Shown here piece by piece: positions 54,773-64,000 of a DNA stretch of 64,000 nucleotides (the first letter of the stretch is position 1; each line of letters begins with the position of its first letter). Position numbers and translations under genes: made by a program. Origin of the DNA: Selaginella moellendorffii (lineage: Eukaryota > Streptophyta > Lycopodiopsida > Selaginellales > Selaginellaceae); contig NW_003314314.1 in assembly GCF_000143415.4 (NCBI RefSeq), positions 679,443 to 743,442 on the forward strand. The letters run 5' to 3'. The notes under the pieces were generated by a model. That model made no database searches and was not told the DNA's origin. It was given only the letters and a program-made list of their open reading frames with translations.

Positions 54773-57069
54773 GAAGAATTAATAAAATCTTTGTCAACTC
54801 TTTTATCAAAAGATTTATTCTTGATTACATCATTGCTCTGAAATTCCCTCTAAAGCGCACCTAATAAAGTACGATGCATAAGTTATAGAAAAGATCATCT
54901 AAAGCCTTGCATTAGAGAAGTGAAATTTAAAGTTCTTTTTCCTCCCTTGGCAATGATCATGCCCATATTTTCATTTTTGTCCTTGAACACAAGTAGCAAC
55001 AATCATCAAAATTTTATAATGTCTCATGAAAAGTAAATATATATAGTTACAAATAGGAGAGATATGTTTCATAGTATTGTGCTACTTGAAAAGTATCATC
55101 AAAGTGGTTAGTGCAATTACATGTATAAATCTTATAAGATCTTGATAAAGTCTCAAATAACCCTTAATAAGACAATGCAATTACGCAATCTTAAATGCAT
55201 GCTTGAAGATATTCAAGAAAAAACTTTAATCAACATGAGTGGTTATATTTAAACCATTATACCATTGTAACCACATATTTTGAAAATATGTGGGAAACTT
55301 ATGTAAACACTAAACATTGGCATAAGATAAGTGGCAATCATTATAAAGTGATTAAATGAAAGATACACGTCATCTATAGAATTCCTAAGGAAAAAATCTA
55401 GTTTATGCAAGGATTAGGAATAATAGCAAGAGAAGTTACATCATGCACTATGAATGCCACCATCATCTAAGTGCATAATATCATATTTATTAGATACCTA
55501 GTTTAAATTAAATATAAATTAAGATAAGTAATTGATAATTGATTAAAAAATAAAACATTGCTACACATTGCATGTAGAAATGCTTGGTGTGTTTAATAGT
55601 AGTGTTATTCTTACTTATTAATCCAATTGATCAAATAAAGTTTATAATTATAAGCATGTTTGTAATTTATAAACACAAAATTAATCTTATTGCATATCAA
55701 CCATTAGATGATAGAATAAAAAATAATATACTAGAAAGGTTTTAAGAAATTTTATAAATTATAAAAATGTTTATAAATTATAAATACAAGATTAATCTAA
55801 ATGAATAACAACCATTAGATGGTAGAATATCCTAGGATATCCAAGTATATTTTATGTATATCCACTACCATCCTAGCCCCTCTACAAGTTTGTTTAAGCA
55901 AACCAAAAGATTCAAAGAGAGAATATTGAAGATTATATTTTCTATTTCATTAGTTTCATTAAGCATTAAAACATTATTTATAAAAAATAATAAGACCATA
56001 CAGGCCTTTTTTATTTGCAAATTTTCTAGTAAATTTATTCTCCCTTTGTATTTTGTGTCAGAACTCATAATAATTTTAGTGTTGTGATAACTGCAAATGA
56101 TGTGTTCAAATCAGACACTCAAAATAATTTTTTCTGTACAAACACATAAGTAGCCTAATGCAATTTTTCAGAATACTTGAACAAAAGCCTTTGGAAAGTT
56201 TAAGAAATATTTTAAATATCCTCGACTCAATATTTGTGGATTTTTTGGTGTTAGCAAATGAACTTTACCAGATATTGGAGAAAAATCCATAATGAAGATA
56301 GGCTTAGATCTAGAAATGCAATTTAATTTACACCATAATGATAAATGAAAGGTATACTGCCATTTCTAAGTACATCTATAGTAGAAGAAAGCACTCCTAA
56401 ATTATTTCACAAATATAAAGAATGAGCTAGATAATTTCAAGAACTTTATCTCTGTATGGTGACCTTAAGTAAATAATAAATCGAGGTTAATTTCAAGTAT
56501 ATGTTGTATCCAATAAATCAAGTGGCTATAATAAAAATAACTAAAGACCACGATATAAAAATGAAAAAAATAGAAAAAAATATATTGTTTCCATTTTTAT
56601 TTTGGTACCAGGGATTACAATCAACTTCTTCAAGAAGTTCCTCCTTTGAATTTGCGACTTGCAGACTTGCAAATAGAAATTGCCTAAAGCTGAGATGTTG
56701 GAGCCTATAGAACAAACTCCCATTGAAAGGGTTCATACTCAATTTCCTCACCGGCTTGAAAGTGAGCTCAAATGCACTTGCTATCATCACTTTTGACATT
56801 GTCCCAGCCAAGCCTATACCCCATTTTGTTACGTTTCACCTTATTTGACTAAATCACAATTTGAGTCAGGAAAATGCCCGCGCAATCTCGGCCGCCAATC
56901 AAGAACAACGAAAAACACAAACCAGTCTCCTTTGATGGTCTGACAAAAGAGTCCTATCAAAACTCTCCACATCGCTCTCATATATAAGCTTCTCATGGAA
57001 ACAAAACGCTCTTATTCAAAGCATTGCTCAGTCGATCCACAATCATAGAGAAAACTTCATTGAAGGACG

Positions 57070-57642
57070 ATGGAAAAGCTCATATTGTTCTCGCTGTTCT
57101 TGTCCATTGTCTCACGCTGCTTCGCTCAACTCGGCCAGACGAATGGTAGTGATTTTTCTGTAAACTTAAGCTTCACTGGTCCTCCATCACCAGGAACTTC
57201 ATTGTCAGTCACTTGGTTGAACTCTCCAAGAAACTCCTCCACTGCTGTTCTCGCCAGCACTTCCGCTTCTTTCTGCCAGATCCAGATTCAAGCCACCAAC
57301 ACGCCGGTGCTGCTCGGCCAGCCAACGCCAATCTTCTGGAGCTCGCCTTGCGCACCGGGCCTAAACTGTTCCTCTCGATTCCAAGTCAACGGGAGCTTGG
57401 AGCTCGTCGTGATGGAGGAGGTGGTGTGGAGCACAAGCACAGATGGGAGAAATGCGAGCTTTGCGAGGCTCAGCGATGGTGGAGAGCTCTCACTTGTGAC
57501 GTCCTCTAACCAGGTTGTATGGACGAGTAGGGATGGGCCACTGGCGGGGCTTTGTTTGATCAGACAAAGCAGTGCCGGATCATCCCTTGCAGTTCCTTGC
57601 GGCTTATTGATTCTGCTCGGGTCACTCCTTCTAGCGCTATGA
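57070..57642 (+). CDS. GPI-anchored lectin-like secreted protein, copy B
   Basis: 190 aa paralogue of 49825-50397, with the same signal peptide, lectin-like centre and hydrophobic tail. The two share 5' flanks that look identical but differ in the coding part by about eleven amino-acid replacements, one silent change and several in-frame indels (for example an extra Gln-Ala-Thr near residue 75, and loss of the FSPPSLG stretch). Changes cluster before and after the conserved lectin-like centre. Confidence 0.6.
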   Translation: MEKLILFSLFLSIVSRCFAQLGQTNGSDFSVNLSFTGPPSPGTSLSVTWLNSPRNSSTAVLASTSASFCQIQIQATNTPVLLGQPTPIFWSSPCAPGLNCSSRFQVNGSLELVVMEEVVWSTSTDGRNASFARLSDGGELSLVTSSNQVVWTSRDGPLAGLCLIRQSSAGSSLAVPCGLLILLGSLLLAL

Positions 57643-57937
57643 AAGAGTGTGTAGATCTTCTATCACAATAAAATTCTTCCACCATTCCTTAAAAGATATC
57701 TCAGTGATCCACTAAGTCGATTCTTTGTCAGCTCTATAGATATATGTGAAGAACTAACTACAAGCACAAAGTGGGCGGTAGAGATTTGCCCGGGTGGAAA
57801 AATCATATCGGCTCACAATGTGCCAAGTTGATGCTTATCGGCTGTCCATGTGTCTTCCTTCTATCGTTAGACCCTAATCACTTGGCACTTGCCATGGAAG
57901 CTCTTTAGCTAGGTTTCTCGGATCGATCCATTCCTCC

Positions 57938-60287
57938 ATGGCGTCGCTCGATCACAGGGAAGCACGGCGAGCACAGGTGCGCTGGGCTAGAATCGAGGGG
58001 CTGAGCCCGGTGTTGCCGATTCCACGCGATAATCTGGGCCTCGGCGGTGCTGGATTGGGATTCGCGAGCATCAGCTTGTTTGGACGCCGCAAGCAAGAGA
58101 ATGCGGGCCGGGAGGAGGCTGCTCCGGCTCAAGCGGTGCCATACTCGCCCAAGCGCGGGACGTATGCGCATGACGCTCTACAGCGGAGGTTTAAGGTGGG
58201 ATTTTAGATTGTTTTGTTTATTCCCATGCCGTGACGAAGGAAGATCTTTGTCTTTGGCTCTTTCAGGAGCTGGACAAGCAAAACGCTGGGCACATAAGCG
58301 AGAATGATCTGAAAGCGGTGCTCAAGAGCCTCAATCTCCCATCGTCGGAAGAGGTACTAAAATTCGGTTCTGTTAAGTGTTTGTTTTCTATTATCTCTTT
58401 GGTGTTGTGACGTTTTCTATGCACAGAATGTTCAAGAGTTTCTCGATTCGCTTGGTGGCAATACTGTGCCATTTGATCAGTTCGCGGAGTACGCTGTTAG
58501 CCGAGAAAACCTCCTGTTTGATACCTTCAGAGAGCTCGACAAGAATAACGTACGAATCATATCATGTCCGTCTAGTTCTTATTGTTCTCTGTTGTCTGTT
58601 TGGCTTGCAACAGACAGGATACCTTACTACGAACGAAATAAAAGCCGCGTTGGTGAAATACAAGTTCCGGTAGGCTGTGCAAAGTATGTGAATTGCGAAC
58701 TCTCTCTCTCGGTTTTCTTTTTTTTTTTTGCGTTTCAGGTTTTCGGACAGTGATCTGCAAGCACTTGCTCGGACCTACAGCAAAGTTGGTGCTGGTCCTT
58801 TTGATGAAAACCAGCTCTTTGATTTTGCTGATTACAGGTAATTCATATGCATTCTCGGTACTGGTGGTTGCGACTAAGAACTGAATTTTTACTGCAGGAA
58901 TTGCTTGATGGCGTACAGTCAAAAGGATCTGATAGACGCGGATCAAGTTTGGGCTCGAGCTGCGATAGATGTAGGGGACGTGGATACATCTTTCCCTCTT
59001 ATATCTGCGAAGAAAGGAAAAGCTGGCGACCTCCTCCTGTCGAAGGACAAGATATTGAAGCATTTGTCTCTTGGTGTGCTTGCCTCCGCAGTAACGAGGA
59101 CGCTCGTGGCACCTCTGGAACGTGTGAAGGTACTACTCTTTTCACACCTTCCGAACATGACAAGAATTTGTTTGGCTGAAATTGCAGCTTCTCTCAACGG
59201 TGGATTCCAATATTGCTTTTGGGAAGGCTTTCGAAGAAATCCGGAAGTAAGCGGTTCTACTTACCTGGTTGCAGTTGCTGACATCACTTAGTGCTTGACT
59301 GCAGGGACGAGGGGTTTCAAGGACTTTTTAGAGGCAACTTACTGAATGTGGCCCGCGTGATTCCAACCAGGGTATGACTTGCAAAGCTCAAATTTGTTTC
59401 GCTTTGTTGACTGTTTGCATGTGTAGGTCGTGGAGTTCCTTGTTTATGACAAACTTAAAGAAACGCTGCTGAGTAAAAGAAAGCAGTCAGAAATTTCTAA
59501 TTTCGATCGCTTACTTTTGGGGACGTTTGCTTCTATGGCTGGTGTTATTGCCGGGTATCCTCTGGATACCATGAGAACGGTTCTAGCGTCACAATTACCA
59601 AACAGGCATGTGGACGACTTGATGGTAAAATCTGCTTTGGACAATGGCGGATTTCTAAACTTGTACAGAGGCCTTATACCCAACTTGGTACGTAGTTTTA
59701 CGAGCTGCGCTGTTTGCAATCTCTGATCCCTGAGTGTTTATTTGGCAGGCGAGGGCAGTACCATATACTCTGATAACTTTCACTGTATTTAATCATTTGC
59801 AAGAACGTCATAGACAAAAGACTGGTCCTGGTGGCGAGATTAAAACTTCCGTGGATGCTTTATTCGGGTAAGCGTTGTCTTACATTTTTGTGAACCTGGT
59901 TTGACACGCGCTTGGCCATTTTCCACTTTAGGATAGTGGCGGCTACGGCGGCACAGACCCTGGTGCATCCTCTCGAAGTGGTTCAACGGAGGTTGCAGGT
60001 ATCGTTGAGAGAACTTTGACCTGGATTAATTACTTGTACAGGCTGAGACTGCAAAGCAAGGAGTACTGGTATACAATAACATGATAAATGCTTTCCAAGT
60101 TATCCTTGAAAAGGAGGGTGTAAATGGCCTTTATTCAGGTATGTCGTGAATACTTTCGTTCTGTTTTGACTTGAGAAATGTTACAGGGTTGGCCGCAAGC
60201 TATGTCAAAATTGTTCCTGCGACTGCGATCTCCTTACTCCTGTATAAAGCGCTCAAAGAAAAGCTCGACGATAGGCAGAGGCGATAA
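57938..60287 (+). CDS. Calcium-dependent mitochondrial solute carrier (SCaMC/APC-like)
   Basis: Thirteen exons: 57938-58195, 58267-58353, 58427-58549, 58614-58669, 58739-58837, 58898-59129, 59188-59246, 59305-59371, 59427-59687, 59749-59867, 59932-59998, 60042-60138, 60187-60287; all introns GT-AG, 43-73 bp; 1626 nt, 541 aa. The N-terminal half carries EF-hand-like loops (DKQNAGHISEND; DKNNTGYLTTNE, the latter canonical). The C-terminal half has three mitochondrial-carrier repeats with PLERVK, PLDTMR and PLEVVQ signatures and an LFRGN/LYRGL/LYSGL motif in each. This is the ATP-Mg/phosphate (SLC25A24-type) carrier arrangement of the inner mitochondrial membrane, moving adenine nucleotides against phosphate under calcium control. 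It looks intact; the exact substrate is inferred from the family. Confidence 0.9.
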
Positions 60288-60928
60288 GGTACTGCACGGT
60301 TTGTTTTCTGAGTGCCTCAAAATGGTTCATCTGCAGGTTTGGCGAGTCACGTGTTCACTGTTTTAGCTGCTTCCATTGTGGAAACTACTTATTGAACCAC
60401 AGCTTCCGAAAACAGTTTGAACGACTTGATTAGTCACACGACTTGGGAGCCTGAAAAGGAAGGCCTTCAGGTATGCCTTCGGCAATATACGCTGAAAACC
60501 TTGTTTCTTTGGAATTACTAGATTTGCTCCTGCAACTAGCAAAGTCACCTGGTTCTATATCCACAAGACCATTAGAAGTAAAGCTCACGTACTCAATGAG
60601 CTTATCTCTCCGGTATGCGCCTGTACTTCTTTTGGTTTTTGCACGCGATCTTTGTGTCTTGTGCAACGTTTGTACATTGTTTAAGACGGTTCTCTGACGA
60701 AAAGTTGCACAAGGCATGACGATTGCGAGATGTTTCGAAGGCTAGAGCATAGGCTTGCTGGTAGTGGTCGGCAATGGTGATCTGGAGGAGAGTATTCTAA
60801 GATGATCGCGGCTGGCTGGTGACAATAGTTCCCGCGGCTAGATAGGCAGGAAGTTGAAGCGTCACGCTTGAGAGTTCCGGGTAGCAGAAGGAACACAGGG
60901 ACATTGTTGGGGCTGCATATGGACAGGA
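60288..60928. other. Downstream of carrier gene, no assigned gene
   Basis: Contains a plus-strand frame of 74 codons (60473-60697) with MPSAIYAENLVSLELLDLLL, not recognised; likely the 3' UTR or a short unknown exon. The stretch is absent from copy A. Confidence 0.35.
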
Positions 60929-61253
60929 TCAATCAGGGAAAAGCTAGCTAGCAGCAAAGCGAGCTGTGGTACCGTCGAAATGAGAAGTTGGCGAAATGTG
61001 AGGAAGAAGGGTCGTCCAACAGAAGGGACGTATCAAAGTCCGGGAAAATGGAAAGACCCAAGGAAAAGGAAGGCGGAGGCAGCCACGCGTTGGACATAGA
61101 CTGGAAATTCCAATGAATGCGCGTGTTGGGCGTCTCCAGACAACGACGAGGACGTTGATAAGTTAAATCAATATGAAGTACCAGGTAGCAAGCAAGCCAA
61201 GCAGAAGAGGCAGGGGGAGAGGAAAATCACAAGAGAAATGATAAGCTCCGCGA

Positions 61254-61993
61254 TTAGAAGGCTGATGGTGGTGCATTTGGTGACGAGGAAAGGAGGCAGC
61301 AGAGTAGCAGCAGTAGCAGTGGCAGAAACAGCAGTAGCAGAGCAGCAACTCATCAGGCACAGACCACCTCTTTAGTGTTTTTCTTTTATGCTGTTCTTGC
61401 TGGCTATGGTGGGGAGAGGTGGGAAGCTTGGGGAAGTGTCACATACATAGGGAAGAGAAAGAACAGATGAAGGATTGAAGAAGAGGAGGCTGCTGTTGTA
61501 CTAGACACACTCTAGTACAGAGGTTTGGACAGGAGGTCATAATTAGCATCATATGAATTCCCATCTCATGCAAGGAAAAACAGCAGCATTTAGTAGCTGT
61601 CATGTGGCACACAAAGCTCACACACACTCTCCCACACACAAGTTTGGGAGCTGGCATTGGTGGGGAGAAAAGGCAGGCATTGTTTGCATGCTCAGTAAAT
61701 GAATGCCCCCAGGATATTCACTTAGCTTGTAAGGGCATCATTGCATGATTCCCAAGTGGAAAGGTGGTGGAGTTTTGGGGGCTGGAGACCTCTAGAGAGA
61801 GACATTAGAACACATGTTTCCTATCTGATCGTTGGGGGCCATGAATTGATGAACTTCTTCACCCTCTGTGAAAAGGATTGTCTGTGTACACAGCCAGCAA
61901 GCAAGCAACCAAGGGTTTCAACTTTACAGTATTTATTTGCATAGATTAGGAGGAGCAGAGAGGCAAGGACAAATTTGTTCCAGGCTAGTGACA
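61254..61993. other. Low-complexity region, no gene
   Basis: AGCAG-rich repeat near 61290-61350 and several CACACA/GAGAGA tracts. Possibly the long 5' leader or promoter of a gene beyond, but no exon could be supported. Confidence 0.35.
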
Positions 61994-62104
61994 ATGGCAA
62001 GGCTCTCAACCAAGAACAAGAACAATTTCTCTTTGCAGCAGCAACAGTCAAATAGTGGAGGGGAGACTGCTGCTGCTGGTGCTGCTGGTGCCACCCAATG
62101 TTAG
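61994..62104 (+). CDS. Short Gln/Ala-rich frame, doubtful
   Basis: 36 codons from ATG at 61994 (MARLSTKNKNNFSLQQQQSN) to TAG at 62104, with a Gln run and an Ala/Gly run. Such composition is common in N-terminal parts of plant transcription factors, but no donor site or following exon could be fixed. Confidence 0.2.
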   Translation: MARLSTKNKNNFSLQQQQSNSGGETAAAGAAGATQC

Positions 62105-64000
62105 GCTGGCCGCCTTCACTACCCTTGCTCTCAACTCTTTCTCTCTCATTTTATAAGACAACTGTTGGAATCCTGCACCAAGTATATATAATATTATTAT
62201 ATATTTCCTAGTTTTCTGTTCTGGTTGCAGTTTAAAATTCCAAATTCAGGACTCTTGTATGATATGTGGAGTGTTTTCTCTTTCTTGTATGCTATGTGGA
62301 GTGTTTTCTCTCTGCTGTGCATGGCTGCCAACGTTTTTAAAGAGCCCCCCTCCTCCCACCTGTGGAAAGGAAGTTAGGGATGTGGCTGAAATTGGCCTGT
62401 TATTGTTGTTTGTTTGTTTGCTTCTAGCCTAGTGGTCCACCTTTTGACCGCACCCCTCCCCACCCTTTTGTTTTGCTTGCATTATTCTTACCTTTTATCG
62501 CCACAACTGCTAGCCATGCAAACAAAGATCTCAGGAGAAAAAGAGGTGTGTGTTTTGTGATTGAGATGAAATGAGAGAGAGAGGCCCCAGCCAGCCAAGC
62601 AATAGCTCCATTCATTCAATTCAAATCTTTTGGGCATTCTTTACCACCTTTTTGCAACATCTGACCGGGCGCGTCCGTACCGTGGATCTGGGTCCGGGAT
62701 TCAGCACGCCCATCGAAAGTGAGATGGTTGACGACGAGGGGAAGAATACTGAGCATCTGGATTGCCCTGAAATTTTGGGAGTGATGCGATCTTGGTGGTG
62801 GTGTATTTCCACAAGCTTTTCCTTTAGGTGGAGGCGGGTGAAAAAGTCTCTCGCCCAAAATTCAACAGGCTGGAAAGGCAACGAGTTCTCAGCCTTCCAA
62901 GAACTTGAGATGACAAAAGTATACGGAAGAGGAAGAATTTCCAGCTCCATGCTCGTTTACGTTTCGTTCGTTCTATCCATCCATCAATCAATCAAGCCAT
63001 CCAAGGTAGAGATTTGGGCACAAATGTGGTAAGAAAAAGGTGGTGCGGCTGGCTTTTCATTGCATTCTAGGCAGCTACTAGCTGCTAGCCAGCTACAAGA
63101 ATTCATGTAAAGCGCAAAAAAAAAAAAAAAAAAACAAAAAAAAAAGAGAGTGGTCACTTCATTTGTTTTGTCCTTGCCTCTTTTTTCTTCGATTTCGTCC
63201 CCAACGGGCAGCGAAAATTCGTCCCCTAGCTAACCTAAAATCTACGCATCAATCAAATCTAGAAGCCCTCTCGCACCAGGAATATCCCTCCACGTTTTGA
63301 AATTCAAAGGCTCTGGCGCGCGCGCGAAGTGCGGGGATTGGATGATCGATCGAATCGAATTCTTCCCGGCGAGTGAGGCGAGTGGAGGAGAGGAGAGGAG
63401 AGTGGAGTGGAGCGAGTGAAATCGACCCACACGACTTTGGAGTGGGCGCGGCAATGATTAATCATTGAATACAGGGAGATTTTCCCAGCCGGAGGTACAA
63501 GGCATGGCGGCCAGAAGTGCCCAGAAAGAGCAACAAGCAACGACGAACAAGGAACAAAGGAACGGAAAAAGCAACACGGCAGATAGCGCAGCACACGCAG
63601 CTAGTGCTAGAAGAGCCAAAAAAGATAGAGAAAGCAAAAGCAAAACAAAACACCCCCCCAAGATCTGGACAGACAAAGCCTGCGCAGGGAGGAAAGCAAA
63701 GAAAAGGAGAAATTTCATCATCGCTCACTACGTCTCTCAGATCCCCTCGTTGTCTCTCGCGAGAAAAAGCTACTCCATGCGTGCTCAAAGGAGGGAGAAA
63801 AAGAATTTCAAAGGAAAAAGGAACAAAGAAGAACAAAAGGAGACAAGAAAAAAAAATCACCACCTTCGCTGCAAATCTACAAACAATGTTAGCCGCTACT
63901 CTTCTCCGGAACCAATTCGCGCATCCATCATCCAATCCTCTTCTCGCCCAATTCCCAGCTCTCGATGGAGAAAATCTCCACGACCCAAGGCCCAAAATCC
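62105..64000. other. No confident gene
   Basis: Pyrimidine- and purine-rich tracts, an A-run interrupted by one C (63117-63144), GGAGAGGAGAGGAGAGTGGA near 63386-63405, and a purine-rich plus strand at 63480-63860 that opens long Phe/Leu-rich frames on the other strand by composition alone. Confidence 0.4.

Larger units (their letters stand above)
54773..61253 (+). repeat. Segmental duplication, copy B
   Basis: Full-length partner of 47552-51402. It retains the complete carrier gene. Similarity ends at about 61253, beyond the block GGAAATGATAAGCTCC. Confidence 0.85.

Noticed and set aside
63462-63995. Minus-strand frame of 177 codons rich in Phe, Leu and Ser
   Set aside because: The plus strand is a purine tract (GAAAAAG, GGAACAAAG), which by itself leaves this frame open; no domain and no start context.

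Overview
The window is nuclear DNA of a land plant, most likely a lycophyte of the Selaginella type. This rests on very short spliceosomal introns (about 45-75 bp in the clear genes), an alpha-expansin, a PLS-class PPR protein, a plant-type mitochondrial ribosomal protein mL43, and telo-box motifs in front of translation and ribosome-biogenesis genes. The species call is an inference.

Layout. (1) 1-2459: broken genes, namely a frameshifted small secreted protein, an HSPA12/Hsp70-like fragment, a fragment of an mL43 gene and a short solo LTR. (2) 2830-26045: a four-level nest of mobile DNA. An old LTR (2830-3051 + 24905-26045) is split by a complete non-coding LTR retrotransposon (3052-24899, target duplication AAGGA). 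Its 3' LTR is split by a solo LTR (10023-24621, target duplication TGTAA). That solo LTR is split by a 12.8-kb DNA transposon (11239-24075) with 24-bp terminal inverted repeats and a probable 4-bp target duplication. (3) 26268-31963: a decayed Ty3/gypsy element whose protease region carries a TRIM-like mini-retroelement. (4) 32131-34017: a second short LTR with a tRNA-Met-like primer site, an HSPA12-like pseudogene and an intact mL43 gene. (5) 34127-39852: the ordinary gene island, with a small secreted acidic protein, an alpha-expansin, SOF1/DCAF13, and a PPR gene head to head with SOF1. (6) 42200-44728: a hAT transposon with a perfect 8-bp target duplication. (7) 47552-61253: a direct segmental duplication separated by gypsy debris. 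Each copy carries a GPI-anchored lectin-like protein gene and a calcium-regulated mitochondrial carrier gene. The downstream carrier is complete (13 exons, 541 aa); the upstream one has lost exons 3-13. (8) 61254-64000: low-complexity DNA without a convincing gene.

The most unusual object is the 12.8-kb transposon. It holds two divergent multi-domain genes: a minus-strand DDE-like transposase resembling DUF7869 proteins, and a plus-strand cargo gene with a ParB-like domain, an acidic region and an FCP1/NLI-type phosphatase domain. About two dozen copies of a near-perfect palindrome (core GGCATGAGGCCTCATGCC) are scattered through introns, exons and spacers of this element and seen nowhere else in the window. 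Both genes are interrupted almost only by in-frame TAG codons (five each). The hAT transposase also has a single TAG. All eleven can be explained by C-to-T change at a CAG site (a CHG context), which suggests methylation-driven decay; a UAG-sense origin for the large element is a less likely alternative.
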